Shown here: positions 10,983 through 22,741 of the stretch, piece after piece | Layout: the number at the start of each line of letters is the position of its first letter | Position numbering within the stretch: position 1 is the stretch's first letter | NCBI GenBank assembly: GCA_013176395.1 | Contig: JABMLP010000016.1 | Location: 1,302,001-1,366,000, forward strand | Source of the DNA: Venturia oleaginea | Taxonomy: Eukaryota > Ascomycota > Dothideomycetes > Venturiales > Venturiaceae | Direction of reading: 5' to 3' | Length of the DNA: 64,000 bases | Translations under genes and position numbers: made by a program | The notes under the pieces: generated by a model | What the model saw: only the letters and a program-made list of their open reading frames with translations | The model's database searches: none | What the model was told of the DNA's origin: nothing

Positions 10983-11695
10983 TCTCTACCAAAACCAAAA
11001 CCAAAACCAACTCCGAGCATGTGGACTCACTCATCAAGATAGTACCCATGCAAGCAGCAATCCTAGATCCGATACCCCCTTTTTACTAACCGCCAACATC
11101 TGATCCCATCAGTCTACTGGCCAACGGTAAGTTGCGCCTTTCGTTTTTGTTGTTGTTTCTGGAGTTTTGGTCCATTTGATGATTCAGTATGTTGAAAAGA
11201 TGCTATACAAAAATTAATGTTTGGGCTTGGAATGAAGGGAGAGTTGACAGTTGGAAACAATATATAATAGACAATCGGTAGTGTCCCCCATGGAGCCATA
11301 CTGGCCCGACGGGTGTATTGAATCCATCCATCCATCCATCAAATCTTTGGACCTGCAACAACTCTTCCAGTCAACCATTGCCATGAAGCAACTCCTTTGT
11401 TCAGATGCTGCCGACTGTGATCCAGAAGTAAGCAAGGCAGCGGTTTCGAATGCTCTCGATTCTATCTTCGACGATTCTCACTGCAAAACCTGGAGGATGT
11501 TGTCTATTTCCGCGAGCTAAAAGGTACATGATGAAAAGGCATCTCCGACATCTTCAATCGGATAGGATTCGTTGATAGCAGTAATGTCTCAATAGTAGTA
11601 CTTCTGGTCATGAACTCACTCGATACCATCAGGGCAAGATACCACACGGGCACTACTACATATTCGATTCCATCGAATTGCCTCACACGATTCCC
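10983..11695. other. LINE-1 3' end and intergenic DNA
   Basis: It begins with ACCAAA-type simple repeats (10988-11010), then sequence without a convincing gene. A short ATCC microsatellite lies at about 11325-11341. It borders the 3' end of the aldo/keto reductase. Confidence 0.5.
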
Positions 11696-12975
11696 TTAAA
11701 ACCTCCTCACAGTAGTAATGTTACTCTCATTTCCACCCTCCAATCCCAAATAACAAGGCAACCCAAGCTGAGTCGGACAAGGATCCCACATCCTGAACTT
11801 GACCGTCTTCTCAATATCCTTGATCTTCGTCATATCCGCTATGGTCAAGTCACACTCATACGCGCCCTTGAAGTTCTCAATCTGATGATCCACTCGACTC
11901 GCTCGCGGATGCACAGAAAGAATACCTCGCTTAAGGTTCCAGGCAATGGCGACCTGGGGGACTGTGCACTTGCGCTCTTTAGCTATGGCAGCAAGGACTG
12001 GATTTTCGAGGAGGGGCGAGGGAGCTCCGGCTTTCATGAAGCGGCCACCTATGATGCCGCCTTTGCGGTAGGCGGGGTTTGTGTCGCCGAGGGGGGCGTA
12101 GGCGGTTAGGGGGATGCCGAGGGTGCGGTGGAGGGCGACGAATTCGTTTTGTTGGAGGTAGGGGTGGAGTTCTAGTTGATGCACCTGTTGCCTTCATCAG
12201 CATACTTGGTTTCTCCACAAGACCCGAATTCGGGTATGCGTAAGTGAACGCACCTTTGGCTTAATCGTAGCCACCTTGAGCAGATCCGTGACCTGCGTCA
12301 CGTTGAAATTGGAGATACCGATGTATCGCGTCTTGCCTTTGACGGCAGCATTGCGTGGCGCAACGAGTTTCTCCATCTCTTTCCAGGTGGGGACGATATC
12401 GTATTCTGGTTTCCCGTTCACAGTACCAATGGGGAAATGCATAATCGCCATATCCAAATAATCCAAGCCCAATTGCTTCAGATTGGCTTCATGGCCAGAT
12501 TGGATTTTATCTCCATGCCTGCAAAGGATCATCGTTAGCACCATCTTCATCTTTGACAAGCAACGCCCACCACTCCTCGCCTTCTCCACCGCAACCCCAT
12601 CTCCACTCTTGGGGCCTTTTCTGAGTATGCATACCTAGTACTCCAAAGTTTCGAACTAACCCAAATCTCACTCCTATTCAACCCCGTCCTCTTCAAACCT
12701 TCCGCCAACCCCTTGCCAATAGCAACTTGATTCTGGTACGCAGTCGCACAATCAAAATGACGATACCCATTCACCATCGCCATAGCCACAGCTTCTGTAG
12801 CATTTTTTTCATCGTCGAGCATCCATGTTCCGAAGCCGAGGCGGGGAATTTCCTCATAGGGCCCGCCCTTTGGGGAGATATCCTCCTTGGACGGTTTTTG
12901 GGCAACCGCTGAGCTTAAGAGCGCCGCTAGGGCGAGGAGAGGAAGCATCGTTACAAATGAACGTACAGAAAACAA
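11696..12975 (-). CDS. Secretory-pathway aldo/keto reductase
   Basis: A three-exon gene: 12975-12635, 12518-12254 and 12184-11696, 364 residues. The introns at 12634-12519 (GTATGC...GCAG) and 12253-12185 (GTGCGT...ACAG) keep the frame. Residues 1-26 form a signal peptide ending SSAVAQ, unusual for this mostly cytosolic NADPH-dependent family. The tetrad is visible: Asp and Tyr in YRHFDCATAYQNQ, Lys in VSSKLW, His in AIMHFPIG. IGISNFNVTQV and LELHPYLQQ are family signatures. It should reduce carbonyl substrates; the real substrate is unknown. The start was chosen because the signal peptide begins at this ATG. Confidence 0.88.
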
Positions 12976-14075
12976 AAAAGTGGCTGGAGTGAACGTGGGG
13001 AAAGCTTTGAAATCTGGAGACGTGATGACTGTGGGGAGTATTATACAATTATAGACTTCACGGACAGACCCTGAGTAGATCAGGTACGTTGTCCACGGAA
13101 TACCCTAACTTTCATTTACGACATAACAGTTTAAGCAATGTGTTTGGCCACTGAGCTTGTGAAGACAACTGGCAACTTTCCAGAGCCGAGAATCCCAGGT
13201 TGAGGCTTGTTAAATGGATGTTGTAATAGTAATAATAAGCCACGCGACAGAAAGAACGGCGCACTGTTGCTTCTAGAAGTATCGAGTGGATGTGACAAGT
13301 CTAATGTGGCACGTTGTGTACTCTATTACAGGGCAAAAGATGGTTAATTCTAACCCCTGCCTTGGCTGATGCGTCTTTTCACTGTATCTTTGTGAATGGT
13401 AGCGTTTTTCTTATCGATCTTTCACGAGTCTATTCTCCTAATCTTTCTCTGCTCACAGATGAAGAGGTCTTTGTTATAATCCTACGTTGGGAAGGAGAAG
13501 TTTGGGTAGGAAGGATTCTGTCCATCGCTGAGAGATATTAACCTTCTTTGGGCCAGCAACCATAGTAGGTGAGGAAATCACGTTGTAATCTAGTATACAC
13601 AGGGGAATCAATTTACCCCGTACAGTTAACAAATTCGAACGGTGGCAAGGTGGGTGTTTTGCATGAGTGCCGAGGACGAAAAATATCTGCGACTGGGATG
13701 GTGCGTGAGTGTTTCAGGTCAAGTCGTTGTCGATTACCCGTTCCGGTAGATCACCAAATGTGGAGAAGGTATCTTATTGTTGGCCTGGACCAACTTCCTC
13801 CATTGTCGCATTGCAAATGTGCTGCTGTGTTGGAATAACTTCTCAAGGTAGAATCATGTTAAATCGCCAGATCCATCAAACCATCTCTCAGTCCGGGACC
13901 AATGTCGATAAATTTCTGGCAATTTGGTTTCGAAATCTAGGCAGGATACTTCCGATATCGACCGTGAGTCTGACAAACGCTTGCCAAAGACATGCCTTTC
14001 TTGTGCTGCCTTTCCTCCAACCCAAGTTGTAACTACGTTGTCTTGATCCAATTTTTCGCCGTTCGTCTCTATTTC
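12976..14075. other. Intergenic region with a hairpin-type repeat
   Basis: I see no convincing gene. The stretch 13820-13935 contains TGCTGCTGTGTTGGAAT (also present at 14479-14495) followed by segments carrying TCGCCAGAT and GTCGATAAATTTCTGGC. These are parts of the hairpin repeat also found at 14392-14473 and 17388-17465. Confidence 0.5.
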
Positions 14076-17000
14076 TCACTCAATTTCTGACCCAGCAGTA
14101 AGATCAATACTACTCTTAGTACACCAGATTTCCTGCGCATCCAGTACCTTGCGTGTATTCTTCTGAAGTGTCTCCAGCAGTATTTCGTCCTCGTCCTTGA
14201 CAATATAGTACTGTTTCATCTTCTCCGGTATTGCCTCTCCTTTATTCATCTTGTTTACCAACGCCATCAGCTCATGAGCCTTCTCACCAGTCCTATCGCG
14301 CAAAGAGTCGACGATTTGGTGGTTCCAATAGTTCATTTTATCCGAGACTCTCTGTATAGTTGTTAGCTTGACGGCTCATTTAGCGCTCTTTGGACCCGAG
14401 ATCGATATCGATAGTTTTCTGGAAAACCGGTCGCACTCAATCGCCAGAAGTTTACCGAAGTCGATCTCGGTCCAAGAGTGCTGCTGTGTTGGAATGAGTT
14501 ATGTGACTTACGCCGCAATTTATGTCCTCTTTCCTTGCTAAACCGCCCATCTCGATCAGAGGCTTAATACAGATGTTTTGCATAAAGCCCACTACGCCAT
14601 CGATATAGCGACCGCAGACGGTGATTGCAGTTGCACGTGTCACATGCTCTTTGAGGTCGCCTTGGGTGCGTTCAATCCTCTCAGTGGCCAGCTTTGACTC
14701 GAGAGTTTGATCAGCCTCTCTGGACTCGGTCTGCATGGTCTCGATTTTGTTGGCTAGCAGGCGGAGATCCTCAACTAGGTCGTCAATGTCGCTTTTGATA
14801 GGATTGATCAACGTGCTGATTCTGTTTTCGATATCAGTATTAATTTCCGTCGGTTGCTGATCCTGGAATTCCGCGCGAAGAGCTGGCTGGGCTTGTATTT
14901 GTTCATGAAGGCCGTCTATATCTGCGTCGAGGTCGACTTGTTTGGATTTCAGATGCTTGATTTGATCGTCGATTTTGAAGATTGCGTCGGCATGTGCCTG
15001 ACTGGTCGTGATGACACCGTCGATATTTACTTGTTGGTGCGGTGTAGGGTCGTTCATCGGTTCAGACATGGCAGTTCCAGCCGATTTGGAATTGCTCAAA
15101 AATTCCCGCTCGGGGTCATCGCTCTTGTCCAGGAATCGAGGGTTTAGGGACATGATGTGTCTCTCTTTAGAGCCGTCTGCATTGTCGCCTAATGCCATGA
15201 GGTGATCATTCGCTGGCCGAGTAACACTCCTCATTTCGGCGACAGAGGCTACAAGCTGTCTGCGTATTCCGGAGACGTGATGCATCAAGTCTCTAATACC
15301 AGTGAACATGGTTCTGTTCATTTCCGCCTGAGTGTGAAGACAATCTTTGTCATAGAGATGCTCAGTGACATGATTCCTGAATACCTCAATGTCGTTCTGC
15401 ATAGTGTCTAGTCGTTCATCCTTCTCTTCCAGCTCCTCTCGGATCTGGGCGATATCGTCGATGACTTCAGACCGCTCACAAGATGTGCTGGTGTTTTGAG
15501 AAGCGTCCTGGGCTTGGTCTGCTGATGCCTCAAGATCTCTGATACGATTTCTTAATTCCTCCACGCTGGTTTCCACGGCTTGAATGTCTTCGTCAATGCG
15601 CTCGGTGTCGCTTTTGCGGTTGCGGAAATCTTTGGTAAGTTCCTTTCGAGCGGTGTTGAGTAGCTTCTTCTCGTTCTCGCATGCTCCTTTGAACTTTTTT
15701 GTTTCCGCCTTCATATTGGCAAACTTTTTATCAAAGCTGGCCATTTTCTGTGACATGTGCTCATCGAAGCCGTCAATTTTAGTTTCCATTTCTTCCAAAG
15801 TCACATCAGGCGCCCTGAGAAGATCAAGCTTTTCTTCTAACCTCGACAAGTCGCCCTCCATTCTTTCCCGCTCGGCTTTCATTTTATTTTTCCGCATCTT
15901 CTGTGATCGGCTGTCCGTGAGTTCTTTTATCTCTTCAGCCAGTCTGGCCTCAGTCTCCTTAGAATTCTGCAATTCGCCTCGCAGAATATCATTGTCGACT
16001 CTGAGCATCGCAACATCCTCTTTCGCTTCCCTCTGTACCAATTGAACAAATTGAAGAACTGCAGCTAGGCCTTCGGAGGTTACTGCAACATATTTGGCTT
16101 CTTGAGAGTTGACGGTCTCATCCGTACTGATTCCACCATCTTCAAAACTAGCTAGAAATTGGTTCTTTAACCCTTGGAGTTCCTGTTGGCGAATTTCCTC
16201 GGCCTCTTGGGCAAGCCTTGCGGCCTGCTCCTCTTCCTCGGCTTGCTTCTTCTGGGCTTCTCGCGCAAGTCTGTCGTTCTTCTCATTCTCAAAATTTTCC
16301 AAGTCAATAACTTCAACGCTAATTTTCCTGGCAGTAACTCCAGAGCTCTGAAACCCGGTCTGATCGACTGCATTTGAGCTCTGGCCATTTTCGTCGTTGT
16401 CCAAATTTGGCGTTGTAAGTTTCCGTCTCTTAGAATTGTACGAGAGTGAGGCTGTTCTCATCCACTTAACGCTTTCAATACTGGTCTCTGTCGGCCTTGG
16501 TAAAGGTCGATCCTCGGAAGCTGAGCGCTTCTTATGATGGAAGTTGTCATAATCTACTGCGACCGCCGCTAAGATGACCTTTTCAGGCGGTGGCAATGAT
16601 CCGCGACCATGCACGTAACTATCGCCAACTGGGCGCATGCAGGAGTCCTTACGAAAGTTGGACAACGACAAGCCAGTGTGCTCTATCATGGGCTCTGAGT
16701 CCTCTGCGGCCTTGCTGATTTCTCCTTCCGACTCGATATTATCCTCCCCAGTCGATAATTCTACGGCAGTGCTCTGATTTTCAATCGGAGGCTCTGCTGG
16801 AACCGGCAGACCCTCAGACAAAAGTTCGAACTGCTCCTCCTTCGGTTCTGTATCCATCACATCACTTGTCTCCTGGAAGCCAAGCTCTTGCGTACTGTCA
16901 GTGGATATTTCCATCGCATCATTGTCATCCCTCTCATAGGATTCATTCACACCTTCGGCAGCTATAACCGGATCCTTTAGGGCCCATGAGCATGGCAGCT

Positions 17001-17557
17001 CTGGAGTGTATTCCAACTCCTCGCGCAAACGTGAAGACGAGAAAACAGAAGAGGTTGGCTCTGAGAGTGATTGGTGGTCGTTGTTGGATTCTTCCATTGC
17101 GTCATACGGTACTTCAGAAGTATCGCTCGGTATGGAATTGAAAAATCCTGGATTTTCTTCAGGCTCATCCTCCTTAGCTTTGATAGGACCATCCAGACGC
17201 TCTTTCATGTCGTGAGAGTTGATTTGGGTATGGTCCTCGGTAGGATTCGGTGACGGGTCAGGGTGTGCCGGTTTGCTTGGGAGTGGAGGAAAAGGTGAGG
17301 ACCTGATGATGTTAGCATGCAGTGCCTGGAGGCGACCCATCAAGTCAGTGGATTTTGACGAGAGCCTATGACTGGAACGCACCTTCACTTGGGGATCGAT
17401 ATCGTTAAATTTCTGGCAACCTGAAAAGTTTTATTCGCCAGAATTTCATCGACATTGATCCCAAGCTCGTGGACTGTTGTTAAACAAACGAGACTGACCC
17501 GCTATCACCACGTTCGGCTTCCGCCATCAAAGGCACTTTGTTCGGCTCGTTTGCCAT
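14076..17557 (-). CDS. Large coiled-coil protein of unknown function
   Basis: The main exon is open from at least 17388 to 14512. An intron at 14511-14352 (GTAAGT, GCTAAC branch, ACAG) is followed by a last exon at 14351-14076. The N-terminal third is acidic and low-complexity. Roughly residues 370-860 are heptad-rich coiled coil (long Glu/Lys/Leu/Arg runs such as ARLAEEIKELTDSRSQKMRK). No enzymatic motif was found. The start is unsettled. Position 17388 is only GTG. An upstream ATG at 17557 could be joined by an intron of about 92 bp (17511-17420), giving about 1090 residues; the first in-frame ATG of the main exon is at 17340. A structural or scaffolding role is only a guess. Confidence 0.7.
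14392..14473. repeat. Hairpin repeat inside an intron (introner-like)
   Basis: An 82-bp imperfect inverted repeat. The left arm starts GGACCCGAGATCGATATCGA and the right arm, reverse-complemented, starts GGACCGAGATCGACTTCGGT; both arms reach TTCTGG. It occupies half of the 160-bp intron of the coiled-coil gene. Related copies are at 17388-17465, about 13855-13935 and 40116-40177. Confidence 0.6.
17388..17465. repeat. Hairpin repeat at the 5' end of the coiled-coil gene
   Basis: A 78-bp inverted repeat with arms CTTGGGGATCGATATCG and, reverse-complemented, CTTGGGATCAATGTCGATG, each continuing to an AAATTTCTGGC-like segment. It overlaps the proposed first intron, which suggests that this intron, too, may be derived from the repeat. 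Confidence 0.6.
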
Positions 17558-18076
17558 CCTGTCGCGCACGACTCAAGAGTTCGTTGTGAAGAAGGAGAGA
17601 TGGCTATCGCAGAAAAGAAATTGTTGTCGCGACACAGAGCTTGTTGTCGTAGCGTTGGAGTGAGATAGGTGAGGAACTATCCCTGTTTTTGTTGTGTGAA
17701 AGAGTGGATGAATGTGGTAGATGTGAACTGAAAGTGAAGATGGCGATAGTTTTTGCTTTGAATGAGATCGAGTTGTTACCCGGCTTTAAAATTTTAGCTT
17801 GGTGAGTCAAGGAGGTCGGTTGACAGGCTTATTTTTTGAACTCAATTGAACGTAGAAAAAAGAGGTCGATCTTGTTTGTGTATAAGAGGTACTGAATTGC
17901 TCGGCTTGCGGGTTGTGCGGATGGAACCCGAGTGCCGGTTGACTGTTTGAGAAATGCTAACTTACAGATCTGATATGACGAACCCGCCATTGGAAACAGC
18001 ACTTAAGTTAAGGTCTACGCTCTAATTTTATCATCTACCCAGCATTCAACTTATTCATATTCAGATCTTGAGAGTG
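17558..18076. other. Intergenic
   Basis: Between the start of the coiled-coil gene and the 3' end of the PPPDE gene. No gene or repeat recognised. It presumably holds the coiled-coil promoter and the PPPDE terminator. Confidence 0.45.
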
Positions 18077-19843
18077 CTATAGAAGAAGAGCCACCTCCTT
18101 CAAGATTGGGTCATTCCCGCTCAACTCCTGCTTCGCAACAACTGTTTGTTTGGCCTCCATAGCAGTGCATAACTCCAGTAAATCTCCGTCAATCGGCGCT
18201 GAGTATGCAAGTAATCCTAACGCCAATGACAGGCCTTTTGCAACCTCTTTACTCTCCTCCTCCCGGCTGAGACCTTCCAAGAGTGCGGCCACAATCTCGA
18301 CCTGGTCGCTTTCGCTTATAACATCAGCTCCCTTCTCCATCCGTGGACGGTGGTTTGCTGCAGCCAGGTTGAATGACAAACTCGCAGCTGCTATCCTCAC
18401 GTTGACGTGTCCCTCATCGAGAAGGCTTATTTGCAATAGTCGAACAAGCTCTTTGACAAGGACCTGATTTGCTACGATAACGTGACTAGCTAAAGGCGCT
18501 GAAAAGAGATTGCAAGCCACATGCAATGCAACAATTCTCAGGCTGTAGGGTGCATCGGTACCCAGCTCATTGACATGCTGCAGTAAATGAAGTACTGTGA
18601 TTGAAGACTTTTCCTCTGCAAAGAAAGCACTTACTCTGGCGTCAGCAACAGCAAGTCGGAAGATGTCGTAGGCTGCAAACAGGTCGCTCTCTGGCAAAGA
18701 GGTGATGCTGGATCGCATGAACTTCGCCAAATCTGGGAGATATGGCAGAGGTGCTTCTTGTGATGCTCCTTTTCCATGAATAGCTTCAATGAAATTCTTC
18801 ATGGCAGGAATGATTGGGTCTTTGCCCAGTGAGCCAAGCTTGTCAATGGCCTTGTCCAAAGGTGGTATTTTCGTATAAGTCACTGATCGAAGACTAGTAC
18901 TGAGTAGCTTCGGCACTCTCAACGCTGTATGAGGATGTGGTGGGTGGGTGGAATTGATCAATAGTCTGACAGTTCCTCGAAGTCGATTCGGATCGGCGCC
19001 TGCCCATTCGTCTTGTTTCTGTCCTCTCTGGAAGGTCATGAAGGTTGGTGTGGCGCGCACAGCAAATTTCGAAGACACTTCATGCGCCTGGTTTATGTCC
19101 ACCTTGATGAGAACAGCTTTGCCTCCAGCTTCTGCAGCTAATCCATCATAAACCGGATAGCAAATCTTGCACGGAGCGCAGGTGGAGCTAGTGAAGAAGA
19201 TGGTCGCACATGAGTTGGAAGCCGCTTGGAGCAGTCTCTCGACTTCTTGCAGCGAGGTCACATTGTGAACAGTACCCACTGAGCCAGTAGATGCATTCGA
19301 AACTGGTTTGCTTGAAGTTGGTTGCGGCACATTTTGAGGGGCAACCGGGGCTTGAGTGATGGGCCTTAATGCTTGTTCCAGCTGAGGCTTCAACATCTGG
19401 CCAAAAGGAGTGTCGAGTACTCTTCTAGGCAGAGAAGTAATGTGTTCCGGAATTCCTTTGCCCACAAGAAAAATAGAGAAGTCGTTCGAAAAGTTGTTGC
19501 AGTTGTGCAAGAATAAATCATAGGCCTCTGGGGTGTATCTTTCTTTGAGGGATTCCAAGTATTCGAGAATGACCTCTATCGGCAAATCTGTCTTTCCAAG
19601 GGGCACGACTTCCATAGGGTTTCCGTGATGTGTTCTCCCCGCGTAAGTCGTTTGAACTCCGGCGCCATAGAAATATTCGATGCCCTCGATGACAATGGCA
19701 GTATGATAAACAGCATCGATATGCGTCCCCAGGAACTGCTGGGAGAACTGTCTTGCCAGACCCTTGTCACGTTAGCAAGTATTCTTATGATATCACTTCC
19801 TACATACCTTGGAAAGATCGTACACATACAGTTTGACGTCCAT
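18077..19843 (-). CDS. PPPDE peptidase - thioredoxin - PUL domain protein
   Basis: Exon 1 is 19843-19808 (12 codons). The intron is 19807-19763 (GTATGT, GCTAAC branch, acceptor AAG). Exon 2 is 19762-18077, giving 573 residues. Residues about 3-130 are a PPPDE/DeSI-type cysteine protease fold with His32 (DAVYHTAIV) and Cys100 (FLHNCNNFSND), the expected pair for desumoylating or deubiquitinating isopeptidases. Residues about 180-280 are thioredoxin-like with the redox motif CAPC (207-210) and a RATPTF cis-proline loop. The rest is a helical-repeat PUL domain, which in PLAP/Ufd3 binds Cdc48/p97. I infer a role in ubiquitin/SUMO-linked protein quality control. The short first exon is supported because it supplies the start of the PPPDE fold. 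Confidence 0.9.
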
Positions 19844-20266
19844 CTTGTGTTGTGACTGAAGGAGGTGGTTGTAGGCGGCGTTGTAGATAATTTCAAAAAG
19901 CGCGGAGGGAAGTCGGCCAATATATGTTCTGTGTTTTAGGTAGCAAATCTGACGCGTTCGTCTAGAATGTTGTAGAACAGTACTCTTAGCAGAGACTTAA
20001 CAAGGGGACAGGGATTGTAGGGGTTCGTTAGAATAGAGTGCTGGTGCTGGTGCGGGTGCTGGTGCTGGTGCTGATCTGGTGCGTGGCTGAACGACTCGCC
20101 TCGAAAGGGGGACAGCTAATAATAATATTGATACTCCTATTGCCCATTGACATACATATAGCCCACCCAGAGTCGCTCCTTACAGACTTCACCTCTGCCA
20201 GTCAATGATATCTCCACCCTAACCAGTCAACCTCTCTCTCGCACAACTCTCCCTTGTACTACGCCC
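19844..20266. promoter_or_regulatory. Divergent promoter region between the PPPDE and GDA1 genes
   Basis: A 423-bp spacer between two start codons facing away from each other. It includes a degenerate GGTGCT repeat at about 20040-20085 and a CT-rich stretch just before the GDA1 ATG (about 20205-20265), common in fungal promoters. Shared regulation is possible but not shown. Confidence 0.45.
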
Positions 20267-22011
20267 ATGTCCTTCTTCGCCCATTTCAACAACTCCTCCG
20301 CATCCACCACGCGGAACCGACGAACCTCCTCCGTCTCCCTGCCCACGCGAAACGTCGTGGGTGATCCCTACGAGAAGCTGGACAGGCATACGAGCAACGA
20401 CAGCGACGCGGGGAGCTTCTCCCAGGACGGCGCAATGAACCACGGTCAAAGAGCACGATATATCAAATGGGGAGCTCTAGTCACATTTGTCCTGTTTCTG
20501 TTCTTCTACCTCACACCTACTGGATCTTCGGGGCCTTCATTCGAACCTGCGCTGGGCAGTGCAGGACAATCGCCAAATCCAACGACGGGAAGGAGATGTA
20601 CCAAGTCACACGATGGGAAGAAACCGCTGGTACAATATGCCCTCATGATAGATGCTGGCAGTACTGGCTCTAGAATACACGTATACCGCTTCAACAACTG
20701 CGGGACAACGCCAGAACTTGAGGATGAGATCTTTGAGATGACAGCGAAGAAAGAGGGTGGTTCAGGATTGAGCTCGTACAAGGGAGATGCAGAAGGTGCT
20801 GCAAAGAGCTTAGATGTGCTGATGGACGTGGCTGTTAAAAACGTACCGGACAACCTCAAGGCTTGCACTCCCGTGGCCGTCAAAGCAACAGCTGGTCTCA
20901 GGAAGCTTGGCCCAGAAATGAGCGATGCTATCTTGAAGGCTGTTCGCAACAGGTTGGAGACGGTTTACCCCTTCCCGGTTGTCGCTGAAGAGAGTGGTGG
21001 TGTGGAAGTCATGGATGGCAAAGACGAAGGTGTTTACGCCTGGATCACAACCAACTACCTCCTCGGCAAGATTGGAGGTCCGGACAAGAACCCAACGGCA
21101 GCTGTCTTCGATCTCGGTGGAGGTTCCACACAGATCGTCTTCGAACCTACCTTCCCTCAAGTCGGTGGCGGCATGCCAGAGCACCTTGCAGAAGGCGACC
21201 ACAAATACGAGCTCAAATTCGGTGGACGAAAATTCACCCTGTACCAGCATTCATACTTGGGGTATGGACTCATGGCAGCAAGGGAAGCTCTTCACGGAGT
21301 AGTCGTTGACGCCATGCACGAGGAAAATGGCAGCGATAGATCATGGTTAGAGAAGCCAGTTCTCAACCCTTGCATTGCACCAGGCATGTCTCGCGATGTC
21401 ATAGTTGAGCTGCCCAAGGGTCATGCTCTCGGCGCATCAGTCAAAGTCAAGATGACGGGTCCAAAGGAAGGTGCAGCAGCCCAATGCAGAGCCCTTACAG
21501 AAAAGACCCTCAAGAAGGACGCGGAATGCAAACTACACCCGTGTGCATTCAACGGTGTCCACCAGCCCTCGCTCGAGAAGACTTTCTCAAGAGAAGATGT
21601 TTACCTCTTCTCCTACTTTTACGACCGCGCCGAACCTCTAGGAATGCCTGAGAGCTTCACCATCCGTGAGCTCAAGGATCTGGCCCATCGAGTGTGCCAG
21701 GGCGAGTCTTCGTGGGACGTCTTCCACTCAGTCAAGGGCGCCGTGGATGAGTTGAAGGGACGGCCAGAATCTTGTTTGGACTTGAACTTTATGGTGTCGT
21801 TACTACATACTGGATACGAGATGCCCATGGAGCGCGAAGTCAAGATTGCGAAGAAAATTAAGGGTAATGAACTGGGTTGGTGTTTGGGTGCTAGGTATGT
21901 TGCTATTATTTCCACTGTTCTTCGAAGAACAATCACTAACTTGTTTGCAGTTTGCCGTTGCTTAGCCAGGAGTCTGGATGGCAATGTAAGGTCAGAGAAG
22001 TCTCGAGATAG
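20267..22011 (+). CDS. gda1: Golgi guanosine-diphosphatase (GDA1/CD39 family)
   Basis: Exon 1 is 20267-21894, the intron 21895-21950 (GTATGT, CACTAAC branch, GCAG) and exon 2 21951-22011, giving 562 residues. A type II membrane protein: cytosolic tail, single transmembrane helix about 66-82, lumenal catalytic domain. Apyrase-conserved regions are present: IDAGSTGSRIHVY (about 128-140), KATAGLRKL, the ESGGVE...EGVYAWITTNYL block and FDLGGGSTQIVFEP (about 281-294). Members hydrolyse GDP to GMP in the Golgi so GMP can exchange for GDP-mannose during glycosylation. The spliced C-terminus ends LPLLSQESGWQCK..., a normal GDA1 ending. The unspliced frame would give an unrelated tail. Confidence 0.95.
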
Positions 22012-22741
22012 ATGTCACTTTAGCATTTTGTGGGGCTCGTTTTTGGCGTTATAAAATTGGTATGCATAATGTTGGCTTTTGTATGAGAGGCGATGTAGCA
22101 TCTTGAGGAGTGGTTTTACAGCTAGTAGTTAGACATGTTTTGAGGGCGGAGAATACTGACAATACATTGACGTGTAGGGTTCGGACTTCGGAAGAAAGAC
22201 AAGAGTTTTCGCAAAAATGGAGTATTTCCCATTCGTCGTGATACTGTTACTACCGTAGGTTACAATCATACTACCGGACCGACAAGCTTGGCGCTGATCG
22301 GATCGGGAAAATGCATCGATCCTTGGCATTGGTCCGCATGATTGCGGAGGACCTGGGGGTTGGGGAATTTTAAATTATTAGCGATCTTGGACAGAATGGA
22401 GGCTCAAATTTGTCGAGAGTACTCGCTCACAAGAGCAAGGACAGGTGAAAGGAAAGGAAGGGTAGTTTTGCGATTGAAGGTAAATCCACATCAGCCGAAG
22501 ATGCTCTCATATCGAGTGCCTTTTTTGGTGGACGACTGAAGGCATAATTGTTTTTTACAAGACATGTGCAGGGAGTAGGTGCAATTAATTACACCGATAA
22601 TTGGTTTTGTAGCCGCTTAGCCGGACTCTTGGTGAGGAGAGGAGTACAAAGCCTTGCGAGCTCACACTCTTAGAATGCCTTTTCCTCCTTATTCCTGCGA
22701 CCTTATTCTCCATTCAATTCGTTTCATTCGCCAATACCATC
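22012..22741. other. Intergenic
   Basis: Between GDA1 and the small secreted protein gene. No gene recognised. The 3' half is presumably the promoter of the downstream gene, with a pyrimidine-rich run at about 22677-22735 just before its ATG. Confidence 0.45.
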
